Source: DATKWD01 sp035529695
GTDB taxonomy: Bacteria; Actinomycetota; Acidimicrobiia; Acidimicrobiales; Salinilacustritrichaceae
Direction: 5' to 3'
Assembly: GCA_035529695.1 (NCBI GenBank)
Contig: DATKWD010000108.1
Span: forward strand, 1 to 64,000
Length of the DNA stretch: 64,000 nucleotides
The position numbers and the translations under genes are program-made. Every line of letters begins with the position of its first letter. Within the stretch, counting starts at the first letter, position 1. Below the pieces are notes generated by a model. The model was given only the letters and a program-made list of their open reading frames with translations. It did no database searches and was not told where the DNA came from. Positions 7,187-15,207 of the stretch are shown piece after piece.

Positions 7187-9115
7187 TCAGCGGACCTCGA
7201 AGTCGGCGAGGTCGGGCTCTCTCGTCCAGGTCCAGAAGTCGATGAGCCGCCAAGGTGAGAGGCCGTAGATGTGCCCGTCGTCGGCCTTGTAGAACGAGTG
7301 ATCGATCGAGTCGTGCGACCAGACCATGGTCTTCAACTCGGCCTGGCTGCGCTCGAACCAGTCGTCGCGCGCGGCAGACGTGGGCTCGATGGCCCTCGCA
7401 CCCGTCTCGATGAGGTGCTTGAGGCAGCCCTCGATGTAGCGGATCTCGCACTCGCTGTGGAAGATCAGGCTGCCGCCGCTGGCCAGGTTGGTCCCGGGCC
7501 CGTAGAGGCAGAACAGGTTGGGGAACTCGGGCACGGTGATGCCGAGGTGGGCTGACGGTTTGCCATCCCAGTGCTCGTTGAGCGACACCCCGGTTCGACC
7601 GACGATCTCCATGGGCCAGAGGAACCGGTTGGCGTGGAAGCCGGTGGCGAAGATCACGACGTCGGCGGGGTGGTGGACGCCGTCGACGTCGATGATGCCG
7701 TCGGACACGAACCGTTCGATCGGCGTCCGCACGAGATCGACGTCGTCGCGCTTGAGCGCCTGGAGCCAGCTGCCGTTGTCCTGGAGCGTGCGCTTGCCGG
7801 TCGCCGGGTAGTCGGGAATCACCTTGGCGAGCAGCTCGGGGTCGTCGCCCACCTGCTCGGTGATCCAGCCGGCGAACATCATGCGGGCCAGGTCGTTGAC
7901 CTCGCTGACCGACTCGGAGCCGCCCTCCCAGTCGGGATCGACACGGGCGGCCGCGAGGCCGCCACCGTCGCACGCCGGCCAGAAGATGAGGAAGCGGTAC
8001 CAGCGCCCATAGGAGGGCAGGTGGCGGATGGCCCACCTGATGCCGTCACCCACCGCCTCGTGGTAATGCGGATTGGGGAACATCCACTGGGCGGTCCGCT
8101 GGAACACAGTGAGATGCCCGACACGTTCGGCGATCGCCGGCACGAGCTGGAACCCGCTGGCGCCGGCACCGACGACGGCGACCCGCCTGCCGTCGAGATC
8201 GACGGTGTCGTCCCACCGGGCCGAGTGCATGGTCGATCCCTCGAACGTGTCGAGGCCCTCGAACTCGGGGATCTTCGGCCGGTTCAGCTGACCGACGGCT
8301 GAGATCACCGCACGAGCCGGGAGCACCTCGTCGGTTCCGTCGGGGTTGCGGATCGACACCGCCCACGTGGCCGAATCGTCGTCCCACACCGCACCGGTGA
8401 CCTCGGTCGAGAACCGGATGTTCGCCTCGAGGCCGTGATTCTTCATCACCCGCTCGAAGTAGGCCTGGAGCTCGGGCTGCTGGCTGAAGAACTCGGTCCA
8501 GTGATCGCTCGGCTCGAACGAGTAGCAGTAGAAGTGGTTGCCCACGTCGACCCGGGCGCCCGGATAGCGGTTCTCGTACCAGGTGCCTCCCACGCCGTCG
8601 TTCTTCTCGACGATGGTGAACCCGATGCCTGCCTCGCTGAGCCGGATGCCGGCCAGGATGCCCGACATCCCCGCTCCGATGACCACGACGCCGAATTCCG
8701 ACTTCGCCACCTCGTCCACCCCTGACCAGTCGATGGTGCGGGTATCGGCCTCGGCGAACCCGAGCTCGTCGAGCATCATCGGGAGGTACTCGGCCGGCAC
8801 CTCCTCGCAGGCGAGGAAGTTCATCATCTCGTGGACCAGGTCGGGCGACGGGTCGGGCGGCAGCACACCCCCGCCGTCGCGGAACTCGATGATGGCGGCG
8901 AGGGCGCGGCGACGCGCCTCGGCCTGGTCGTCGGGCGACATGAATCCCTGGAACTCGTTGAGGAAGATGCCCGCCGGCCGGATGTCGCTGCGGATCCACG
9001 AAGGGTCGCCCGTCAGGTGGACCATCGAACACAGCAGCGTGGGGATGCTGACGTCCTCGAGGGCAGCTGCGATGGCCGCGTCGTCGTCGGTGATGGGGAG
9101 GAGATCAGTCGTCAC
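7187..9115 (-). CDS. Long Baeyer-Villiger monooxygenase (HAPMO-like, N-terminal extension)
   Basis: A 642-residue flavin monooxygenase. About 130 residues precede the FAD motif (VVVIGAGMSGILAGIRL), an extension also found in 4-hydroxyacetophenone monooxygenase, which has about the same total length. The fingerprint appears as FEGSTMHSARWD (final D rather than P, as allowed) and the second Rossmann motif as VVGAGASGFQLVP. The start is GTG at 9113-9115. A CAGAAT -10 box ends 7 nt before it, and the flanking palindrome at 9125-9141 is nearly identical to the one before the P450 gene at 17125. The HAPMO resemblance is architectural; the ketone oxidised is unknown. Confidence 0.9.
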   Translation of the reverse strand: MTTDLLPITDDDAAIAAALEDVSIPTLLCSMVHLTGDPSWIRSDIRPAGIFLNEFQGFMSPDDQAEARRRALAAIIEFRDGGGVLPPDPSPDLVHEMMNFLACEEVPAEYLPMMLDELGFAEADTRTIDWSGVDEVAKSEFGVVVIGAGMSGILAGIRLSEAGIGFTIVEKNDGVGGTWYENRYPGARVDVGNHFYCYSFEPSDHWTEFFSQQPELQAYFERVMKNHGLEANIRFSTEVTGAVWDDDSATWAVSIRNPDGTDEVLPARAVISAVGQLNRPKIPEFEGLDTFEGSTMHSARWDDTVDLDGRRVAVVGAGASGFQLVPAIAERVGHLTVFQRTAQWMFPNPHYHEAVGDGIRWAIRHLPSYGRWYRFLIFWPACDGGGLAAARVDPDWEGGSESVSEVNDLARMMFAGWITEQVGDDPELLAKVIPDYPATGKRTLQDNGSWLQALKRDDVDLVRTPIERFVSDGIIDVDGVHHPADVVIFATGFHANRFLWPMEIVGRTGVSLNEHWDGKPSAHLGITVPEFPNLFCLYGPGTNLASGGSLIFHSECEIRYIEGCLKHLIETGARAIEPTSAARDDWFERSQAELKTMVWSHDSIDHSFYKADDGHIYGLSPWRLIDFWTWTREPDLADFEVR

Positions 9116-9141
9116 ACCGCCGATTCTGACACGGCGTCAGA
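9116..9141 (-). promoter_or_regulatory. Operator/leaderless promoter of the long monooxygenase
   Basis: On the minus strand TCTGAC-N5-GTCAGA (9125-9141) is a perfect 6-bp-arm palindrome. Its start-proximal arm overlaps CAGAAT, a -10 box 7 nt before the GTG. A repressor bound here would cover the -10. The 21-bp site (9121-9141) matches 19 of 21 bases at 17097-17117, in the same orientation to the gene. Confidence 0.7.
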
Positions 9142-10252
9142 TCGGCGTCGGATTCCCGGCGGGGGCAGGGCTCGTGCGGGCCACCACGGTGCGGAGGATG
9201 ACCATGCCGACGACCGTGGCGACCGCTCCGGCCGCGAAGGCACCGCGGTTCGAGCTCTGGGCGACCACGATGCCGAGGACCAGCGCACCCACCCCCTGGC
9301 TGAGGTCGAAGAACAGCGAGAACGTGCCGACCGCGTGACTCCGCTCGGCCTCGGGTGCCTGATTCACGACGCGCACGAACATGGACGGGAACAGCAGTGC
9401 CTGCCCCACTGCGAAGACCAGTGTGCCGATCCACAGGCCGGCCAGGTTGGGCGCAACGAAGAACGCGACCATGCCGCCCCCGAGTGCCCCCAGGGCGAGC
9501 GTGGCCGTCGGGATCGAGCCGAACCGGTCGGGGATCGTCGCTCCGAGCAGACGGATGACGAGGATGAGGCTGCCATACCCGAGGAAGAAGATCCCGGCCC
9601 GGTCGACCGATGCGATGTCATCGACGTAGAGCGGCAGGAACGCGGTGAACGCCACGAGGGCGTAGAGCCCGCAGAAGAGCACCATGCCCGGCCAGATCGC
9701 CGCCGGGTGGAGGAATCGCCTCCGCTCTCCGGGCGTCCGGTGGGGTTGCGTAGGCCGGTCGGAGGGCACGAAGAACCCCAGCGCCACGGCCACGCCGAGA
9801 CATCCTGCGGCGATCGTCCACACGGGTCCGGCCCCCCACTGGGCATAGACCGAGTCGCCGATCACCGGGCCGATGGCGAGGCCGCCGTAGAGCGCCACCG
9901 AGAAGATCGAGGCGGCTTCGCCGCGCCGGTGGTCGGGCGCGAGGTCCTGGGCTGCGGTCGCCGCACCGACGAACATCGCCGCCTCCCCGACCCCGGTCAG
10001 CAGCCGAAACGGGATGAAGGTCGCCATCGAGGTCGCGAAGTGATAGCCGAGGATCGAGATGCCGACGACCGCCGACCCACCGATCACCAGGATCCGCCGA
10101 CCCCGCTCGTCGCCCAGACGGCCGACCAGCGGTCGCAGCAGCGCCGCCGACACCGCCATGGCCCCGACCCCGAGGCCGACCGCGACACCCCCACCCCCGA
10201 AGTCGTCCTCGATGAACTGGGGCACGACGGGAAGCGTGAGCCCGAGCCCCAC
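9137..10252 (-). CDS. MFS transporter (true start probably upstream, near 10381)
   Basis: A 12-span major facilitator superfamily exporter. The signature loop 2-3 motif appears as RPLVGRLGDERGRR. The first standard start codon is GTG at 10252, but it falls in the middle of transmembrane helix 1: the frame stays open upstream and encodes GRFLIITFATFAYFV just before it. No ATG, GTG or TTG exists further up in frame. A CTG at 10379-10381 overlaps the TGA of the upstream DsbA-like gene (CTGA) and would give a sensible N-terminus beginning SGPSRSGSGDD. The family exports drugs and small metabolites; here it may serve the catabolic block. The stop overlaps the operator of the next gene. Confidence 0.88.
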   Translation of the reverse strand: MGLGLTLPVVPQFIEDDFGGGGVAVGLGVGAMAVSAALLRPLVGRLGDERGRRILVIGGSAVVGISILGYHFATSMATFIPFRLLTGVGEAAMFVGAATAAQDLAPDHRRGEAASIFSVALYGGLAIGPVIGDSVYAQWGAGPVWTIAAGCLGVAVALGFFVPSDRPTQPHRTPGERRRFLHPAAIWPGMVLFCGLYALVAFTAFLPLYVDDIASVDRAGIFFLGYGSLILVIRLLGATIPDRFGSIPTATLALGALGGGMVAFFVAPNLAGLWIGTLVFAVGQALLFPSMFVRVVNQAPEAERSHAVGTFSLFFDLSQGVGALVLGIVVAQSSNRGAFAAGAVATVVGMVILRTVVARTSPAPAGNPTPI

Positions 10253-10377
10253 GAAGTAGGCGAACGTCGCGAACGTGATGATGAGGAATCGCCCGCTGAC
10301 GAGCGTCCCGTCACTGGGGACGACCGTGCGCGCTTCAGTGGAGGAATCGTCCCCCGATCCCGACCGCGAGGGACCGC

Positions 10378-11025
10378 TCAGGAGGCTGCCGCGCGCTTGG
10401 CGCGGGCGCGCTCGAGGATCGCCTGGATCGTCTCGACGTCCTGCGCCCCGGGGATCATGAACTTGCCGTCGATCACGAACGCCGGCACGCCGGTGATCTG
10501 TCGATCGGCTGCCTCCTCCAGATCCGCGGCGACCTGATCACCTCCGGCCTGGCCGCCGAGGGCCTCGGCCGCGAGCGCCCGGTCGAGACCCACTTCCTCG
10601 GCCCAGGTGGTCAGCGAGGCGACGTCGGCGATGTTGTCGCCGTCGGTGAAGTAGGCGCGGAACAACCGGTCGTGCAACTGGTCGGCGACGGCAAGACGTT
10701 CGGTCTCGGCGGCCCACGCCAGCAGCCGGAGTGCCGACACACTGTTGGCCCGCTGCGCCCGGTCGAACCGAAACTCGATGCCGGCTTCGGCCCCGAGGGC
10801 AGTCAGTCGCCTCACCATGCCGTCGAACGCGCCGGGACCGTACTTGCGCTCGATGACCGGTTTCAGCTCCTGCGGTTCGAGCGGCGCGCCCGGGTCGAGC
10901 AGGTAGGCGCGCCAATGGACCTCGATCTCGTCGCCCCAGTCGAGGCCGGCGATGGCTGCTTCGAGCCGGCGCTTGCCGAGATAGCACCACGGGCACACCA
11001 CGTCGGACCACACATCGACTCGCAT
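10378..11025 (-). CDS. FrnE-like DsbA-family oxidoreductase
   Basis: A 215-residue thioredoxin-fold protein with the CxxC site CPWC at residues 11-14 (WSDVVCPWCYLGKRRLE), the helical insertion typical of DsbA/FrnE, and the cis-Pro loop TGVPAFVIDGKFMIPGAQ. There is no signal peptide, so it is cytoplasmic like FrnE, whose members act as disulfide isomerases in oxidative stress or in polyketide pathways. The ATG at 11023-11025 matches the family start; a TTG at 11070 overlapping the upstream stop would add 15 non-conserved residues. It precedes the MFS gene with stop and putative start overlapping. Confidence 0.9.
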   Translation of the reverse strand: MRVDVWSDVVCPWCYLGKRRLEAAIAGLDWGDEIEVHWRAYLLDPGAPLEPQELKPVIERKYGPGAFDGMVRRLTALGAEAGIEFRFDRAQRANSVSALRLLAWAAETERLAVADQLHDRLFRAYFTDGDNIADVASLTTWAEEVGLDRALAAEALGGQAGGDQVAADLEEAADRQITGVPAFVIDGKFMIPGAQDVETIQAILERARAKRAAAS

Positions 11026-11066
11026 CGCGGTCGCCAACGCCGGGAGCGGCGGTGGGATTCCGGGGG

Positions 11067-13475
11067 TCAAGGGAACTCGTCGGGCCGAGGGACCTCGACC
11101 TTGCCCTGGGTCCCGGTGAGGGACCCGAGGTTGAGCTCGACCGTCTCGGCGTCGAGCGGAACCTCGTAGGCGAGCACCAGTTCGACACCCTCGCCCGCCT
11201 GCACGATCTCGTTCACGAAGCTCGAGGTGAACACCGGCAACCCGTCGATCTCGAGGGCATAGTCGGGGTCCTGCACGTTCCTGTCGAATCGACAGCCTTC
11301 ACCCGTCCCGGCGACGGTCTGGACGAACACCCGAACCCAGCGTGCATCCTTCTTCGCCCGAGGCTCGGTGGCTTCGACGGGATCGCCGTTGTGGTCGATC
11401 CCTGCATCGACGTCCCACTCGACCGACTCGACCGTCGTCGTCCCCTCGCATCCGTCGTCGATGGTCACCGCAACCGTCTGATCGACATCGAAGGAGATCG
11501 GATACGGGTCGTCGGGCACCTCGCCGTCGAGCGGCAGCTCGGCCGGAACCGTCACCCGGTCGTCGATGACGAGGACTGCGCCGTCGAGCTGGTCGGGGGC
11601 GACGTCGAAGGAGAGCTGGACCAGATCGTTGCTGCTGGTGTTGAGGAAGTACGTGCTCTGGAACTGCACCCCACCGGCCGGGATGGTGGTTCCGTCATCG
11701 AGCCGCAGCGAGAACAGACTCACCTCGACGTTCTCACTCTGGATCGGGTAGTCGGCCTCATACGCCATCGACAGATCGAGGAAGAGGCGTTCGGCATCGC
11801 CGACGGTCAGCTCAGCGGGGTCGGCCTTCCCGAACGTTGCCGGATCGATGGTCGAGAAGACGGCCTCGTCGAGCTGGAAGTCGACGTGCGACCAGTTGAC
11901 CGTGCGGGGCAGGTCGAGCCCCGCGTCGGTCGTCTCGATCCCGGCAGGGGCTGAGCCGGTCGTCGTTTCGGTCGACGACGGGACCTCGGTCACGACGGTG
12001 TTGCTCGTCACTTCGGCATCGCCCGAATCGTCGCCGCCGCCCAAGAGCACGAAGGCGCCGATGACGAGCAGGACCAGCGCCACCCCGCCACCGACCATCA
12101 ACGGCACACGGTTCTTCGACGATGCAGCCTGGGGCGACGAGAACGGCGGCGCCGGCGGCACCCCGTCGGGTGGACCGATCGGTGGGCCCGCTTCCGATGG
12201 CACGGCGGTGGCGCTCGGCAGGACCTGGGTGGCATCGCCCGCAGCCGGGGTCGCCGCAGTTGCCGGAGTCGCAGGTGGGGTCGACGGAGCATCGGGCGCA
12301 CCGAACGACCCGGCCGGCGGGATCGGCACCGGCACGACGCCGAACGAACCGGGCGGAGGGTCGGCCGGCGCCAGCGTCGTCGCCGGGAGCGTGGCCGCCC
12401 CGGCCGGAGATGCCTCGGGCATCGAGAGGGCGGCGCCCTGCGCGATCGCGTACTTGGGGTGCGCGTCGATCGCCACCGGTCGACCGATCGCTTCGCTGAT
12501 CTGCTGCCCGATGAGCGGGATCCGTGACGAGCCTCCGACGAGGAGGACCGACGTGAGCTGATCGGGCGTGACGCCGGCCGACTCGATCGCCCTCGACAGC
12601 GACTCGGTGGTCCGACCGACCGCCGGCAGGATCATCTCCTCGAACTCACTTCGGGTGAGGCGGACCTGCGTCCGCACGCCCGGGAGGACGACCTGCACCT
12701 CGGTGTCGGTGGCACTCGCCAACGCCTCTTTTGCTGCAACGCATTCACGCCGCAGGGCCGCCCATGCAGCCCTGGTGTCGAGGTCGTCGGTGCGGTCGTC
12801 GACGTCGCCGAGGTCGATCTGCGAACGGACGTGCTCGAACACCGCTTCGTCGAAGTCGATGCCGCCGAGGCGCTCGATCCCGGTGGGGCGACCGAGGATC
12901 TCGTACCCGCCGGCCGTGCGCCGGAGGACCGCCGCGTCGAAGGTTCCTCCGCCCAGATCGTAGACCGCGACGACGGATCCTTCTTCGACCCGCGCCTGAG
13001 CGGCGTAGTGGATGGCCGCCGCCTCGGGCTCGGTGAGGGTCCGCACGACGTCGGGGTCGAGATCGGCCTCGCGGATCGTCTCGACCAGCAACTCGCGCTT
13101 GTAGGGACCCCAGTTCGCCGGGTGGGTCACCACGATGTCGTCGGGCGGCCCGCCCTCGAGGGTCGTCGCCCGCTGCACGACGAATTCGAGCAGTTCCGCC
13201 TGGAGCGCCTCGGCGCCGATCGGCGTCCCACCGACGAGAAGGGGCGCTGAATCGCCGATCCGCCGCTTGAACTCGCGAGCGACCCGATCGGGCTCGCTCG
13301 CGGCCCGTCGCTCGGCGTCGTCGCCGACCAGCACGCTGCCGTCGGCTCGCAGACAGACCACCGAGGGAATGACCGGACCGCGGCCGCTGAGGCCCAGCAT
13401 CTCGGCCCGGTCGTCTCGGCACACCGCGGCGGCCGTGTAGGTCGTCCCCAGATCCACACCCAACCGGTAGGTCAC
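11067..13475 (-). CDS. Membrane-anchored Hsp70-like protein
   Basis: An 802-residue protein. Residues about 1-360 are a complete Hsp70/actin-type ATPase domain: RLGVDLGTTYTAAAV (phosphate 1), VYDLGGGTFDAAVL (phosphate 2) and VLLVGGSSRIPLIG (adenosine motif). The Hsp70 peptide-binding domain is absent. Instead there is a Pro/Ala-rich linker (about 365-455), one transmembrane span (VGGGVALVLLVIGAFVLLGG, about 459-478) and an outside domain of about 320 residues rich in acidic residues and Thr. The layout suggests signal or force transfer between cytoplasmic ATPase and a surface domain. GTG 13473-13475 is the start: TAGCGT at 13484-13489 ends 8 nt before it, and the fold begins there. Confidence 0.85.
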   Translation of the reverse strand: MTYRLGVDLGTTYTAAAVCRDDRAEMLGLSGRGPVIPSVVCLRADGSVLVGDDAERRAASEPDRVAREFKRRIGDSAPLLVGGTPIGAEALQAELLEFVVQRATTLEGGPPDDIVVTHPANWGPYKRELLVETIREADLDPDVVRTLTEPEAAAIHYAAQARVEEGSVVAVYDLGGGTFDAAVLRRTAGGYEILGRPTGIERLGGIDFDEAVFEHVRSQIDLGDVDDRTDDLDTRAAWAALRRECVAAKEALASATDTEVQVVLPGVRTQVRLTRSEFEEMILPAVGRTTESLSRAIESAGVTPDQLTSVLLVGGSSRIPLIGQQISEAIGRPVAIDAHPKYAIAQGAALSMPEASPAGAATLPATTLAPADPPPGSFGVVPVPIPPAGSFGAPDAPSTPPATPATAATPAAGDATQVLPSATAVPSEAGPPIGPPDGVPPAPPFSSPQAASSKNRVPLMVGGGVALVLLVIGAFVLLGGGDDSGDAEVTSNTVVTEVPSSTETTTGSAPAGIETTDAGLDLPRTVNWSHVDFQLDEAVFSTIDPATFGKADPAELTVGDAERLFLDLSMAYEADYPIQSENVEVSLFSLRLDDGTTIPAGGVQFQSTYFLNTSSNDLVQLSFDVAPDQLDGAVLVIDDRVTVPAELPLDGEVPDDPYPISFDVDQTVAVTIDDGCEGTTTVESVEWDVDAGIDHNGDPVEATEPRAKKDARWVRVFVQTVAGTGEGCRFDRNVQDPDYALEIDGLPVFTSSFVNEIVQAGEGVELVLAYEVPLDAETVELNLGSLTGTQGKVEVPRPDEFP

Positions 13476-13483
13476 GGCAACCG

Positions 13484-13489
13484 ACGCTA
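13484..13489 (-). promoter_or_regulatory. Leaderless -10 box of the Hsp70-like gene
   Basis: TAGCGT on the minus strand, 8 nt before GTG 13475. It fixes the GTG as start and rules out a longer frame that would translate the intergenic tandem repeat. Confidence 0.5.
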
Positions 13490-13552
13490 GCCGTGACGGC
13501 CGCAGGTCGTCGGGCGCATCAGCGGCAAGCGAAGCACCAGCCCCCGCCGAAC

Positions 13553-13696
13553 CAGGTTGCGAGGCTGACGAGGCACGAGGAGGCCGGCCAGCTGCGGCCT
13601 GCGTGGCCGGGGAACGCAGGTAAGCAGGTTGCGAGGCTGACGAGGCACGAGGAGGCCGGCCAGATGCGGCCTGCGTGGCCGGGGAACGCAGGTAAG
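13553..13696. repeat. Tandem direct repeat, 2 x 72 bp
   Basis: Units 13553-13624 and 13625-13696 differ at one base (AGCTG versus AGATG). Each unit starts CAGGTTGCGAGGCTGACGAG and ends GAACGCAGGTAAG. A 23-bp GC-rich core in each (13594-13616, 13666-13688; contains CGTGGCCGGGGAACG) recurs on the other strand inside lhr. The repeat fills the divergent gap between the Hsp70-like and DNA methyltransferase genes. Confidence 0.9.
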
Positions 13697-13712
13697 TGTC
13701 ACTGCCCGGCCG

Positions 13713-13718
13713 TATCAT
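13713..13718 (+). promoter_or_regulatory. Leaderless -10 box of the DNA methyltransferase gene
   Basis: TATCAT ends 7 nt before GTG 13726, 16 nt after the tandem repeat. It decides the GTG as translation start. Confidence 0.5.
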
Positions 13719-13725
13719 CGCCATC

Positions 13726-15198
13726 GTGACCCGCCGCACCACCCCGAAGCCGACCACGACATCGGCCTTCGGCGTGTCCCGCCGCGAGAATCACGATGCG
13801 ACCGACTTCTACGAGCGGTTCGCCGTCGCCGAGATCTCCTCGGACGCCACGCTCAACCGAGCGACCTCGGTCGATCAGCTGGTGTGCGGCGATGCCCGCG
13901 CGATGGATCGCATCGCGGACAACTCGGTCGCGCTGGTGGTCACCTCGCCGCCCTACTTCGCCGGGAAGGCCTACGAGCAGGCGCTGGGCGAGGGCCACAT
14001 CCCCGGGTCGTACCTCGAGTACCTCGAGATGCTCCGCGACGTGTTCGCCGAGTGCGTCCGCTGCCTCGAGCCCGGCGGTCGCATCGCGGTCAACGTCGCC
14101 AATCTCGGCCGCAAGCCCTACCGGAGCCTGTCGGCCGACGTCATCGGGATCCTCCAGGACGACCTCCGCCTGCTCTTGCGCGGCGAGGTGATCTGGGTCA
14201 AGGCCCGGGGCGCGGGGGGCAACTGTGCGTGGGGTTCGTTCCAGCGGCCGGGCAATCCGGTGCTTCGCGACCTCACCGAGCGGGTCGTCATCGCGAGCAA
14301 GGGCCGGTTCGATCGCGCCGTGCCCGCAGGCAAGCGGTCGCAGCACGATCAGCCCTCGGTGGGTTCGATCACCAAGGACGAGTTCATGGAGGCGACCACC
14401 GACGTCTGGGAGCTACCGACCGAGTCGGCGACGCGGGTCGGCCATCCCGCTCCGTTCCCCATCGAGCTCCCCCAGCGCCTGATCGACCTCTACACCTATC
14501 GAGACGATCTCGTGCTCGACCCGTTCATGGGCTCGGGGACGACTGCGCTGGCCGCGGTGCGCAGCGGACGGCACTTCATCGGCTACGACACCGATCCGGG
14601 CTACGTCTCGCTCGCCGAGGCGCGGGTGCACGACGAGATCGAGACGACCAGAGCCCGCCCGCAGCCCGAGGTCCGCGTCGAGCCGGGCCGACGTCAATCC
14701 GACGACCCTGCCGTGTCGGGGACCACGGCCACCGACCTGGCCGAGCGCCTCCTCATCGAGGCCGGGTTCTCGGTGCAGAAGGCGCGCCCGCGACAAGGTG
14801 CCCAGGTGACCTTCGAGGCGACCACGGCTGACGGCGACGCATGGTGGGTCGATGTCGTCGGCGGCTTCACCTCGGGCCCGCGAGGCCTGCGGCGAAGCGA
14901 CCTGCTGTGGCGAACCATCGGTCGAGCCACCGTCCTGCGTCAGATCGCGCCCGATGTGCCGGTGCTGGTGCTCACGACCGAACTCCCCGCCGACCGATCC
15001 CCCGCCGGCAAGGCACTCGCCGCAGTGCGCGGCACCACGATCACCGATGCCCTCGCATTGTCGGCTTCGACCACTCCCGATGCGCTCCGCGCCCACGCGG
15101 CCGGTGCGACCCGCCGCCAACCGATCACCGACGCCGACGAACTGACCCGTCGACGCCACGCCGACACCACCGACCGCCCTCGGCGATCGGCCCGCTGA
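13726..15198 (+). CDS. SPPY-type DNA methyltransferase with extra C-terminal domain
   Basis: A 490-residue protein. Motif IV (TSPPYF, residues 72-77) precedes the SAM motif I (DPFMGSGTT, from about 265), the beta-class order; SPPY is usual for N4-cytosine enzymes but also occurs in adenine enzymes. Residues about 325-490 form a separate alpha/beta domain (LAERLLIEAGFSVQKARP, WWVDVVGGFTSGPRGLRRSD, VLVLTTELP). Its layout recalls PD-(D/E)xK nucleases but a Lys is missing at the expected place, so it may be a degenerate nuclease or DNA-binding part. No separate restriction gene is adjacent, so it looks like an orphan regulatory methylase. The GTG start follows TATCAT by 7 nt. Confidence 0.88.
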   Translation: MTRRTTPKPTTTSAFGVSRRENHDATDFYERFAVAEISSDATLNRATSVDQLVCGDARAMDRIADNSVALVVTSPPYFAGKAYEQALGEGHIPGSYLEYLEMLRDVFAECVRCLEPGGRIAVNVANLGRKPYRSLSADVIGILQDDLRLLLRGEVIWVKARGAGGNCAWGSFQRPGNPVLRDLTERVVIASKGRFDRAVPAGKRSQHDQPSVGSITKDEFMEATTDVWELPTESATRVGHPAPFPIELPQRLIDLYTYRDDLVLDPFMGSGTTALAAVRSGRHFIGYDTDPGYVSLAEARVHDEIETTRARPQPEVRVEPGRRQSDDPAVSGTTATDLAERLLIEAGFSVQKARPRQGAQVTFEATTADGDAWWVDVVGGFTSGPRGLRRSDLLWRTIGRATVLRQIAPDVPVLVLTTELPADRSPAGKALAAVRGTTITDALALSASTTPDALRAHAAGATRRQPITDADELTRRRHADTTDRPRRSAR

Positions 15199-15207
15199 CC
15201 CGGGTCC

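Noticed and set aside
13553..13696. Possible CRISPR array
   Set aside because: Only two directly adjacent 72-bp units with no spacers and no cas genes.
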